From NCBI GenBank assembly GCA_965243775.1, contig CBDEWF010000137.1, positions 22,452 to 86,451 on the forward strand: DNA of 64,000 nt, read 5' to 3'. Every line of letters begins with the position of its first letter. Positions within the stretch are counted from its first letter, which is position 1. Shown here one piece after another: positions 54,217-62,775 of the stretch. The notes under the pieces were generated by a model. The model saw only the letters and a program-made list of their open reading frames with translations. It was not told the DNA's origin and did no database searches. Source of the DNA: Sansalvadorimonas sp965243775 (GTDB taxonomy: Bacteria; Pseudomonadota; Gammaproteobacteria; Pseudomonadales; Endozoicomonadaceae). The position numbers and the translations under genes are program-made.

Positions 54217-55650
54217 CATACGGAGGACATTAAGGATTTGCAGACTCGGAACGGTCGCACCATAACTTGAGATTCATCTCGTTCAACCAAACTTGTAAGT
54301 GCAACCAAAACAAGCCTTGCAGGTCGCCCGAGATGAATCTCTCCGATATTAGCGCCATTCAACATAATCTGCAGATCACATTCTCTGAGAACCAGCTGAC
54401 CAAGCTCGCTGAACACTGTGGCTTTCTTACTCGCCGCAGGATGATTCTTCCCCACGCTCTTGTTCTTTCTATTCTGACTGCCCTCGGTAAAGACAGTCAT
54501 GCTGAGACTCTGGCTGACCTTCACCGTAAATTTAATGAGATGACAGGGCTGCATGTCTCCTGCCACGCCTGGCGGGAGCAAGTGTATAAGCCAGAATTTC
54601 TGGTCTTGATGGTTTGGCTTTTCCTCCGAAGCCTGGACAAGCTGGTTAAACGCACTCTCTCTTTTGATCCGTCCAGCCCCTTTGCCAGGTTCCGGCATGT
54701 ATGGCTGCATGATGGCTCATCACAAGCCATTATTGCCAAGCTTAAGGACGCTCTGCCGGGGCGTTTCAAAACAGTTTCTCCCGCCGCTGTCGAGCTCCAT
54801 ACGACCATGGATTTGCTGGCGGATAATATTGTTCGTGTAGAGCTGTCAGAAGACACCCGCTCAGAGCGAGACTGCTTACCTGCTTTGACAAGTGACCTCA
54901 GCGACACGCTGATGATGATCGATGCTGGCTATTTTGACTTGGAGTATTTCATGGCTGTTCAGGATCGTGAGGGTTGTTTTCTTTGCAGAGCCCCGCAAAG
55001 TATCAATCCACTTGTACGTAAAGCTATTCGCTCTGATGGCCAAAACTGCCACCGCTACGAAGGTCAAAAATTGAAAGATGTTCTGCACCACTTTTCCAAA
55101 GATGGCTGTATGGATCTGGATGTTGAGTGGCCACAAACAAAAGGATACACATTCCGTGTTGTTGTCCGGTGGAATGGTCAGAAGAAAAAATGGATTTTTG
55201 TTGTCACCAATCTCGATCGGGATTCATTTTCTCTTCAGGATATCTTTCTGGCCTATCGCTTACGCTGGCAGATAGAACTGGCTTTTAAAGAAACCAAGTC
55301 CTACGCCTGCTGGCACCGCTTCAACACAGCCTGTGTGACTTTGGTTACCAGTCTGATCCTTGCTTCGTTTATCGTTGTCGTTCTCAAGCGATCGCTGGCT
55401 CATGCTGTAGAGCAGGGAATGGATGGTGAAATATCTACCCGAAAGACGGCCATGGCAGGCACGCACATGTTCGGAGAGTTAATGCTCGGCTTGTTACTGA
55501 AAAGCAGACGCCATACTTTTCGGGCATTGAAAATATTGTGCGAGTTTTGGCAAGAAAATGGAAAACGGGAACATCCTGCCAGAGACAAGCGCACAGGGCG
55601 CTCAGCTCTGGGGTTAGAGGCTATTGGGGGTGCTTAATGTTCTACGTATG
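54217..55650 (+). mobile_element. IS4-family insertion sequence, apparently intact (1434 bp)
   Basis: 18-bp terminal inverted repeats CATACGGAGGACATTAAG / CATACGTAGAACATTAAG (reverse complement of 55633-55650) differ at two positions. A perfect 10-bp target duplication ACTATCAGCT lies at 54207-54216 and 55651-55660. One transposase gene fills it. The unmutated duplication suggests a recent insertion, here into the spacer of the duplicated amidoligase block. Confidence 0.93.
54333..55637 (+). CDS. IS4-family DDE transposase
   Basis: 434 aa from the ATG at 54333 (MNLSDISAIQ); the frame also starts at 54267. DDE residues: first Asp in HVWLHDGSSQA, second in LMMIDAGYFDLEYF, and the Glu within the IS4 signature YRLRWQIELAFKETKSY (Y-x2-R-x3-E-x6-K). 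No frameshift is present. The stop codon lies inside the right inverted repeat. Confidence 0.93.
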   Translation: MNLSDISAIQHNLQITFSENQLTKLAEHCGFLTRRRMILPHALVLSILTALGKDSHAETLADLHRKFNEMTGLHVSCHAWREQVYKPEFLVLMVWLFLRSLDKLVKRTLSFDPSSPFARFRHVWLHDGSSQAIIAKLKDALPGRFKTVSPAAVELHTTMDLLADNIVRVELSEDTRSERDCLPALTSDLSDTLMMIDAGYFDLEYFMAVQDREGCFLCRAPQSINPLVRKAIRSDGQNCHRYEGQKLKDVLHHFSKDGCMDLDVEWPQTKGYTFRVVVRWNGQKKKWIFVVTNLDRDSFSLQDIFLAYRLRWQIELAFKETKSYACWHRFNTACVTLVTSLILASFIVVVLKRSLAHAVEQGMDGEISTRKTAMAGTHMFGELMLGLLLKSRRHTFRALKILCEFWQENGKREHPARDKRTGRSALGLEAIGGA

Positions 55651-55760
55651 ACTATCAGCTACTTTCTTAGTTTGTCTGCCCTTCTAACAGAGAAGTTCTT
55701 AATAAATGAACTAGAAAGATGTCTTATAAGCGGATAGCCCTTAAAAAAGACATTATATGG

Positions 55761-55923
55761 CAATACTGTGGACAGTTTTCTGAGAACTCGACACTGATGC
55801 ACCAAGGCTTGTGCCACAAGGGCTAGGATTTAATGGCAAGTCTGGGTTTTCCCAGACCTATTAAAAAGTATCCTGTACGCCGTAATCCATGGTAGTACTA
55901 AAGAAAAAGTGTCCACAGTATTG
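55761..55923. mobile_element. 163-bp non-autonomous element inserted at the start codon of paralogue B
   Basis: CAATACTGTGGACA (55761-55774) is perfectly inverted at the right end (55910-55923), and pairing continues through AGAAAAAG/CTTTTCT-like bases to about 21 bp. The 6-bp direct repeat ATATGG flanks it (55755-55760, 55924-55929) and includes the ATG. It encodes nothing; an internal GTCTGGG-TTTT-CCCAGAC hairpin is present. Family unassigned. Confidence 0.85.
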
Positions 55924-55925
55924 AT

Positions 55926-57980
55926 ATGGAAAACCTGCAATCAACATCCACTCTGCCCTCTCTTTATTGCCAGCAAGCATCGGGGAAAAAGAGTGATGAA
56001 AAAACAACTACCGACCAGATACGTAGATTTATTCCAGATAATAACTCCTCTTTACCATCTGCCCCGATAAGAGTTCTGCCAAACAGGTCGGTCCAAAGGT
56101 TTGCCTCCCCAGACGCTTATGAAGCTCAAGCTAGTGCCAACATGAAGGTTTTTCTTGAAAAGAATCACCAGCCACTTTCTCATACCTCTTTAGTGACCCC
56201 TTGGCTCTCGCCAGAACAAGTCCAAATACTAAACCGATCCAACGAAGGAAATGGATTGTTGATGTTGATTAACGATCTTTATCAATTAGCAACAATATGT
56301 ACAGGCAAACATAAATTTCAGATATCAAAACATTTACCTTTAGTATTTGATGATAATCTAGATAACCTGCTTAAAAATATAAGAGATTTCTGTAAAAAAA
56401 TTCTAAGAAAGGCTGACATTCAATCACTTTATGCCCCTAGTCTAAATGAACTCGCCACCCAAAACCTAGCCAGCATTGACATTATCAACTATGAAAGACT
56501 TTTAGTAAAAGTGCTTATCTATCAAGTTGAGAGCCAATACCGTTCCAGTCCAAACGCAAACTCTGTGCAAATGGATTTTATAAGAGTGCTTGAACAGGGC
56601 TTGGAACATCATGGTCTTGTTAATTTAGCTCCCAAAGCCTTTGAAGACTGGGTAGACATGCAATTAGCCTTGAAGAATCTGCTATTTAGCAAAATTCATT
56701 GCACATGCGATCAACTTGCTATAGGTCTTAATCGTTTTATCTGGTCTTTTTTTACAGGCGGCGTTGTCTCGGCTGAGCAGATTACAACCGATAATAAACA
56801 GATATGCGATTACATTTCGCTTTTTTTGATACCAAATCAAGTTCTGCCCCTCTTTTTTCAAAAGCCTATTACTGATGATTTAGAATTTACAGACGCTCCA
56901 GAACTGACTTGTCCTTCCCAAAAAAACGTGAACGTGAAACTCTCTACATCTTTCCCCAAGAATATGACAGCTAATTTGTTGACATTTGGTGAAGAATTCG
57001 AATTTTTTACAGCGCAACGGGAAAATTTTAACCGTGAAGAGGCAGATAAAACCCTGACGAAATGGCATAACCAACTTGAACAAGTTTTAAGCAGTAGAGG
57101 CATTACAGATTTTTTTATTGTCCCTTCTTATAATTTTGGCTTTCAAAACTCTTTGGATATTCGTATAGGAAACTGGCATTACCGAACTTACTTTGACCAC
57201 GATATACTGGAGGTGAACACATCACCCTACACTCTGGATCAGCATTTCACCTTCCAGGGAGAAGCTCTGAAGGCTTACCAACTCTTTGACCATTTTATTC
57301 TTGATATTGCAATGGCTTTGCATTTGCCTATGCGTTCAGGTCATAAACATATCGGAATAGACAAAGCTTTTCACGGGAACAGTGAGATTTTACTGAGGCT
57401 CTTACTGGACGTTGAAAAAAGAGGCTGGTTTCCACGGCTCTTCCAGAGGGAGCAGCGTTCATACAAGCAGTTTCAATATATGTCACAAAATAGAAATCCT
57501 AAACCCTTTACCCTGCCTGCTATTGTTGATGCTTTTAACAAACAGTTGCAAATAAATCCTAACCGGAAAGTAAATGAAGGTTTCGATTGTATTAAACAGC
57601 TGGTAAAGGCTCTTAATGACATGGGGTTATGGTATTCATCTACAATTCCTCTTAATCTGAAACACCTGCATGGAAACACTTCTAAAGATGAAGGTAATTA
57701 TGTAAGAGAGGCTTGCACCACAATTGAGTTTCGTTTTCCCCAGGCTGCCCGGACAGGTAATGAGGCAGAACTGTTAAATAAAATATTCATAGCCTGGCTA
57801 CAGTTAATGGAAAAGCATCAGCACAATAACACCCCCTTAAAGATTGAACTGGATAATCCAATGAATTACGCAGTAGGGAGAGATGACGAGGTAATAGGCT
57901 TATTTCGTGCTTTTATCCATGAACTGGGACTTGATTGGGATACTTTCCGAACCTGCTCTTTTCTTCAAACAGATCTGTAG
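55926..57980 (+). CDS. Large GS-fold amidoligase-like protein, paralogue B
   Basis: 684 aa paralogue of the 51382-53487 product, similar along its whole length. By hand the segment from MGLW to SFLQ near the C-terminus differs from A at about 31 of 116 positions; the N-terminal 100 residues differ more. The same putative catalytic motifs are kept: GEEFEF (355-360), LEVNTSPY, GHKHIGID (His473, His475) and TIEFRFP (Glu601, Arg603). The ATG was re-created by a mobile-element target duplication, and no good ribosome site remains, so expression is doubtful although the frame is intact. Function unknown, as for A. Confidence 0.65.
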   Translation: MENLQSTSTLPSLYCQQASGKKSDEKTTTDQIRRFIPDNNSSLPSAPIRVLPNRSVQRFASPDAYEAQASANMKVFLEKNHQPLSHTSLVTPWLSPEQVQILNRSNEGNGLLMLINDLYQLATICTGKHKFQISKHLPLVFDDNLDNLLKNIRDFCKKILRKADIQSLYAPSLNELATQNLASIDIINYERLLVKVLIYQVESQYRSSPNANSVQMDFIRVLEQGLEHHGLVNLAPKAFEDWVDMQLALKNLLFSKIHCTCDQLAIGLNRFIWSFFTGGVVSAEQITTDNKQICDYISLFLIPNQVLPLFFQKPITDDLEFTDAPELTCPSQKNVNVKLSTSFPKNMTANLLTFGEEFEFFTAQRENFNREEADKTLTKWHNQLEQVLSSRGITDFFIVPSYNFGFQNSLDIRIGNWHYRTYFDHDILEVNTSPYTLDQHFTFQGEALKAYQLFDHFILDIAMALHLPMRSGHKHIGIDKAFHGNSEILLRLLLDVEKRGWFPRLFQREQRSYKQFQYMSQNRNPKPFTLPAIVDAFNKQLQINPNRKVNEGFDCIKQLVKALNDMGLWYSSTIPLNLKHLHGNTSKDEGNYVREACTTIEFRFPQAARTGNEAELLNKIFIAWLQLMEKHQHNNTPLKIELDNPMNYAVGRDDEVIGLFRAFIHELGLDWDTFRTCSFLQTDL

Positions 57981-58021
57981 TCCAGCTCCTTCACACCACG
58001 CTTTCTGCACCAAAGCACAGC

Positions 58022-58045
58022 CCAGCCGCTCTCAAGGGCGGCTGG
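58022..58045 (-). terminator. Hairpin after potI and paralogue B
   Basis: CCAGCCGC/GCGGCTGG with an 8-nt loop between convergent genes; weak T tract, so termination is only likely. Confidence 0.5.
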
Positions 58046-58074
58046 CGAAGTCTTCTCTTAACGCGCAAGTTAGG

Positions 58075-58920
58075 TTATTGATCCCGCCCCATCATCTGGT
58101 AAGCATCCCGCTGAGCCCGGTCTGCCCGTCGAGCCAGCCACCAGGCCACAAAAGCTGCCAGAGAGACACAGAGAATCATCAGCGTTGCCAGAGCATTGAC
58201 CTTGGGAGAAACCCCGAGGCGTACAGATGAGAAAACAACCATCGGCAATGTTGTTGAGCCTGGACCTGATACAAAACTGGAAATCACCAGATCATCCAGT
58301 GACAAAGTAAATGACAGAAGCCATGCAGAAGCCAGAGCCGGTGCAATGGTTGGAATAGTTACTACGAAAAATGTCTTGAAAGGCGAAGCTCCCAGATCCA
58401 TGGCCGCTTCTTCAATGGAAACATCCATCTCCCGCAACCGGGAACTGATCACCACCGTGGCATAGGCTGTACAGAAAGTGACATGGGCAATCCATATCGT
58501 GAGTATTCCACGGTCTTCCGGCCAGCCAATATTTGTTGCCAGAGAAACAAACATCAGCAACAGAGACAGACCAATAATCACATCCGGCATAACCAGGGGA
58601 GCAGTAATCATGCTGCTGAACAGGGTGCGCCCGCGAAACCTGCCAAAACGATTTAACAGGTAAGCCGACATGGTGCCAAACACCACCGCCGCAGTGGCTG
58701 CAGATACCGCTATCTCCAGGCTGGTCATCACTGCTGAAATCATCTGGTCGTCCCGGAACAGCTCTCCATACCACTTGGTGGAAAAGCCCGCCCATACTGT
58801 CACAAGCCGGGAAGCATTGAAGGAATAGATCACCAGGATAAACATGGGCAGATAAAGGAATACCAGACCAAATCCCAGGATAATATTGCTGAAACCTGCT
58901 TTAGTTTTACGACTGCTCAT
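58075..58920 (-). CDS. potI: Polyamine ABC transporter permease PotI
   Basis: 281 aa inner-membrane permease with six hydrophobic helices; GLVFLYLPMFILVIYSFNAS is the usual first helix. The coupling loop has EEAAMDLGASPFKTFFVVTIPTIAP. It overlaps potH by 4 bp and is the last gene of potFGHI. Putrescine or related polyamines are the expected substrates. Confidence 0.94.
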   Translation of the reverse strand: MSSRKTKAGFSNIILGFGLVFLYLPMFILVIYSFNASRLVTVWAGFSTKWYGELFRDDQMISAVMTSLEIAVSAATAAVVFGTMSAYLLNRFGRFRGRTLFSSMITAPLVMPDVIIGLSLLLMFVSLATNIGWPEDRGILTIWIAHVTFCTAYATVVISSRLREMDVSIEEAAMDLGASPFKTFFVVTIPTIAPALASAWLLSFTLSLDDLVISSFVSGPGSTTLPMVVFSSVRLGVSPKVNALATLMILCVSLAAFVAWWLARRADRAQRDAYQMMGRDQ

Positions 58921-59843
58921 GACTGCCCCTCCAGATCCTTCTGCCGGGAGTTATTAAAGAACATGATGGGCACCAAAAGAATCATCAACATAACCATGGC
59001 GAGAGCTGATGCCACAGGCCAGTCGCGGTTGTTAAAGAACTCTTGCCAGAGAACCTTGCCAATCATCAGTGTTTCCGGCCCTCCAAGAAGTTGGGGAATC
59101 ACAACCTCACCAACAGCAGGAATAAACACCAGCATGGAACCTGCAATAATTCCACTTCTGGAGAGGGGCAGGGTAATTTTGAAAAAACACTCCAGGGGTC
59201 GGGTCCCCAAGTCCTGGGCTGCTTCAATCAAGGAGTGATCCATCTTTACCAGATTGGCATAAAGTGGCAACACCATAAATGGTAGATAGGCATACACCAG
59301 ACCAATATAAACGGCGACATTGGTATTAAGAATAATCAGAGGCTGATCAACCACACCCAGCCACATCAGCAGATTATTGAGCAGACCGTTATTTCGCAGA
59401 ATACCCATCCAGGCATAGATTCGGATAAGGAAGGAGGTCCACGACGGCAGCAGCACAGCAACCAATAGTACTGACTGCCACTTCCTCGGTGCCCTGGCCA
59501 TGGCATAAGCCATCGGATAACCCAGCAGAAGGCACCAGAGTGTTCCAAAGAATGCTACCTTCAGGGACCCCAGATAAGCCGAAAGATAAAGAGGGTCATC
59601 AGCAAGAAACAGGTAATTGCCTACATTGAGAATAATCGTTATCGCTTCATCGGCATATTCAAATAGATCCGAGTAAGGCGGAATGGCAATTTCCGTATAG
59701 GCAAAACTGATCTTCAGTACGATGACAAAAGGCACCAGGAAAAACAGTAACAGCCAGGTAAAAGGAATACCTATAACAAACCTGCGCCCGATATCCCCAC
59801 GCAGCTCATGCCAATTAACAGGAATACACTTGCGGAGCATCAT
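58917..59843 (-). CDS. potH: Polyamine ABC transporter permease PotH
   Basis: 308 aa permease partner of PotI. The N-terminal RFVIGIPFTWLLLFFLVPFVIVLKISFA and long periplasmic loop are typical of PotH. The coupling loop is SLIEAAQDLGTRPLECFFKITLPLSRSG. It overlaps potG and potI by 4 bp each, implying translational coupling. Confidence 0.94.
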   Translation of the reverse strand: MMLRKCIPVNWHELRGDIGRRFVIGIPFTWLLLFFLVPFVIVLKISFAYTEIAIPPYSDLFEYADEAITIILNVGNYLFLADDPLYLSAYLGSLKVAFFGTLWCLLLGYPMAYAMARAPRKWQSVLLVAVLLPSWTSFLIRIYAWMGILRNNGLLNNLLMWLGVVDQPLIILNTNVAVYIGLVYAYLPFMVLPLYANLVKMDHSLIEAAQDLGTRPLECFFKITLPLSRSGIIAGSMLVFIPAVGEVVIPQLLGGPETLMIGKVLWQEFFNNRDWPVASALAMVMLMILLVPIMFFNNSRQKDLEGQS

Positions 59844-60979
59844 GAGTTCAACACCACGCAGCTGTCAGCTTCCCAATGAACGTAGACCGGATCATCCCAG
59901 GTTGGGTGATCGGCAGTCCGTACTGTATTGGCCATGTTGGACTGAACAATAGAGCCATCCGGAAGCTGGATGTAGTAGACAGAGTGAGCACCAAGGTAAG
60001 CAATATCGTACACAATACCTTCCGCCCAGTTGCAATTTTCCCCGGGCTTGTCTCTGCTGATATTTATTTTTTCCGGCCGCACAGCAACCCAGCACTTCAT
60101 ATCCTCAAGGGGCGCTGCAATACCATGGTCAATAAATACCGGTCCTGGTAACTGTGGACACTTGATAATCACGTGGTCCGCTTCATCTTCGGTAATCTCA
60201 CCGGGGAAGATATTGACCGAACCGATAAACTCCGCCGTCATACGGCTGTTGGGATTTTCATAAATATCAACAGGTGAGCCAGTCTGAACAATCCATCCGG
60301 AATCCATAATGCCGATACGATCCGCCATAGTCATGGCTTCTTCCTGGTCATGGGTCACCATCAGACAAGTAACGCCTACTTTCTCCAGGATCTCCACCAC
60401 TTCCAACTGCATCTGGGTACGAAGCTGTTTATCCAGAGCTCCCATTGGTTCATCAAGCAGAAGAAGTTTGGGGCGTTTCGCCAGACTGCGGGCCAAAGCG
60501 ACACGCTGCCGTTGGCCACCTGAAAGTTGATGGGGTTTCCGCTTTGCACACTTCTGCATACGCACAAGCCTGAGCAACTCAGCAACACGTTCCTGAATAT
60601 CTTCTTTGGGCAGCCTGTCCTGCTTCAAGCCAAAGGCAACATTTTGTTCAACAGTCATGTGGGGAAAGAGTGCATAAGACTGAAACATCATATTGATCGG
60701 GCGCTCGTAAGGTGGCAGGTCAGTGATATCCTGGCCATCCAGCAATATGCGCCCTTCACTCGGCTTTTCAAAGCCAGCAAGAATGCGTAACAGAGTTGAT
60801 TTACCAGACCCGGAGCCCCCAAGAAGCGCAAAAATCTCTCCCTTGTTGATCGTCAGACTGACTTCATCAACAGCCAGGGTTTCTTCAAAGTTCTTGGAAA
60901 TACGTTCAATCTTAAGCAGCGCCTGTTTCTTCTCACGGGCACTGAACGTTTTTTTATAGAAGCCAGATGGTACAGCCAT
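59840..60979 (-). CDS. potG: Polyamine ABC transporter ATPase PotG
   Basis: 379 aa from the ATG at 60979 (MAVPSGFYKK), preceded by GGGAGA; the frame extends to 61036. Walker A LLGGSGSGKSTLLR, Q-loop MMFQSYALFPHM, signature LSGGQRQRVALARSLA, Walker B LLLLDEPMGALD and H-loop VTHDQEEAM are intact. A C-terminal TOBE domain (AVRPEKINIS, AYLGAHSVYYIQLPDG) follows. Closest in layout to Pseudomonas SpuF/E. coli PotG. Confidence 0.95.
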   Translation of the reverse strand: MAVPSGFYKKTFSAREKKQALLKIERISKNFEETLAVDEVSLTINKGEIFALLGGSGSGKSTLLRILAGFEKPSEGRILLDGQDITDLPPYERPINMMFQSYALFPHMTVEQNVAFGLKQDRLPKEDIQERVAELLRLVRMQKCAKRKPHQLSGGQRQRVALARSLAKRPKLLLLDEPMGALDKQLRTQMQLEVVEILEKVGVTCLMVTHDQEEAMTMADRIGIMDSGWIVQTGSPVDIYENPNSRMTAEFIGSVNIFPGEITEDEADHVIIKCPQLPGPVFIDHGIAAPLEDMKCWVAVRPEKINISRDKPGENCNWAEGIVYDIAYLGAHSVYYIQLPDGSIVQSNMANTVRTADHPTWDDPVYVHWEADSCVVLNS

Positions 60980-61122
60980 CGATATCAGTTCTCCCACAGC
61001 CTGCCAGACAGTCTTGCCTGGTAACCATGTCACCAAAACCTATGTCGGAGACAAACCGCCAGCATAAGCTATAAGTATGAAAGGTGTTCGAAAGGTCGTC
61101 CAAGACCCTTCTGAGGGTCCGT

Positions 61123-62214
61123 TTAGCGTCCCGCCATCAACCTGTTCCAGCTCCGGGTAATAACCCGGTTCAACTTGGGATCAACTTCCATAAAAGCGTA
61201 CAGTCGCCGGGAAGTAGCTTTATCTGGATAAATGCCGGTGTTCGACGCAATGGCTGGATCCAGATAAGGTCTGGCCTTCAGATTAGGGTTGGCGTACGAC
61301 ACGTAGTTACTGATACCGGCTATCACCTTAGGCTCAAGCAGGTAGTTCAGGAAGGTATGGGCCTCTTTGACATTTTCAGCACCGACGGGGATCGCCAGCA
61401 TATCAAACCAGACACCTGCACCTTCCTTGGGAATAGAGTAAGCGATCTCAAAATCACGACCGGCTTCTTCAGCTCGATCTGCAGCCATCAAGACATCACC
61501 GGACCAACCAATAGCCACAGCTATGTCTCCGTTAGCAAGATCACTGATATAACGGGAGGAGTGGAAATAAGTGATATATTCGCGTACCCGGCTGACCACC
61601 TCTTCAGCCCTGGCGTAATCTTTCGGGTTGTTACTGTTGGGATCAAGACCGAGATAACTCAATGCAGCCGGGAATATTTCAGTCGGGGCATCAAGAAAAG
61701 CGACCCCATGAGGCGCCAGCTTCTTCATATATTCCGGATTAAAAATCAGCTCCCAGCTATTCACTGGAGCATTTTTTCCCAGAATCTTTTTAACTTTTTC
61801 TTTGTTGTAACCAATACCCGTCGTTCCCCACATATAGGGAATTGCATACTGATTACCTGGATCATGAGGCTGCAGCTTATCAAGCAGATTGGGATCAAGA
61901 TTGTTCCAGTTCGTCAGCAGGGATTTATCCAGCTTAACGAATGCTCCCGCCTTAGTCTGGCGAGAAAGGAATTCACTGGTTGGAGCGACCAGGTCGTACC
62001 CGGACTGACCAGACAGCAGCCGTGCCTCAAGCACCTCATTGCTGTCAAAAACGTCATAAGTCACTTCTATGCCGGTACGTTTTTCAAAAACAGGCAGAGT
62101 CTCTTCGGCGATGTAGTCACTCCAATTCAGAACATTCAAGCTCTGAGCCACTACACCGCCGCTGACACTTAAGGCGGTCACAATAAACAGCAGATACCTT
62201 TTCAGGTTCATCAT
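61123..62214 (-). CDS. potF: Periplasmic polyamine-binding protein PotF/SpuD type
   Basis: 363 aa with signal peptide (KRYLLFIVTALSVSGGVVAQS). The mature start LNVLNWSDYIAEETLPVFEKRTGIEV has the WSDY ligand-site motif of putrescine binders. DLVAPTSEFLSRQ, PYMWGTTGIGYN, DAPTEIFPAALSYLG and VWFDMLAIPVGAEN are further family marks. It is the first gene of the operon. A GACCCT/AGGGTC hairpin lies just after its stop (about 61102-61117) and may lower expression of the downstream genes. Confidence 0.94.
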   Translation of the reverse strand: MMNLKRYLLFIVTALSVSGGVVAQSLNVLNWSDYIAEETLPVFEKRTGIEVTYDVFDSNEVLEARLLSGQSGYDLVAPTSEFLSRQTKAGAFVKLDKSLLTNWNNLDPNLLDKLQPHDPGNQYAIPYMWGTTGIGYNKEKVKKILGKNAPVNSWELIFNPEYMKKLAPHGVAFLDAPTEIFPAALSYLGLDPNSNNPKDYARAEEVVSRVREYITYFHSSRYISDLANGDIAVAIGWSGDVLMAADRAEEAGRDFEIAYSIPKEGAGVWFDMLAIPVGAENVKEAHTFLNYLLEPKVIAGISNYVSYANPNLKARPYLDPAIASNTGIYPDKATSRRLYAFMEVDPKLNRVITRSWNRLMAGR

Positions 62215-62775
62215 AATCTGTACTCACAGTAATAGCCTGTTCTCCAGAGGAGAAAAGCAGCGCTGGTTAATATCAACTATAAAGTTGTTGTCTGGCCAGG
62301 GGCTAATAAAAGAAATGAAGAGCTCGAATGCCAGAGCTGGCACATTGTCGCTAGGCTATGGCAAAGGTCAATGCTTTTTTTCCCAGTATCTGTCACTTTA
62401 TATGGATGTATATCTAGCGTCGCATTTTGTACAGAGAAGGTGCTGTATTTGAAAGAATGGGTAGTCTTGGAAGAATGGAGAGTTGAGTAGTCCGGAAGTA
62501 CTGGGAGAAACAAAGAAAAGGCTCCAATTCTCTGGAGCCTTTAAAGGTCATGCATTTAAGAGTTACCCTTCCCTGGGTTACACGGTCCTGTGCGTCGACC
62601 ATCCTTGTATATTTAATCCTAGACACTCCCCATAGCGTGCAAAAGAAGACCATGCCTCTTTTTGTTGTGCGTTATATCTCACAAATTCCTGTTTGCATTT
62701 GCACTTCCACGATACTTTCATTTCTTAGTGTGACCTTGATATCTGATAAGAAACATTTTTAAAGGGATACCACTC
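62215..62775. other. Divergent intergenic region potF-pfkA
   Basis: 561 bp with no gene I can support; short open frames on both strands lack homology and ribosome sites. Besides a strong terminator-like hairpin at 62517-62542 it should contain both promoters. The hairpin position hints at a short untranslated RNA or a lost gene. Confidence 0.5.
62517..62542. terminator. Orphan bidirectional terminator in the potF-pfkA gap
   Basis: AAAGGCTCCA/TGGAGCCTTT around a 6-nt loop, with A-rich left and T-rich right flanks, yet no gene ends nearby on either strand. Confidence 0.7.

Noticed and set aside
61084..62172. 362-codon open frame on the plus strand antisense to potF
   Set aside because: It lies entirely opposite a full-length PotF with all family motifs; the product has no recognisable domain and reflects codon bias.
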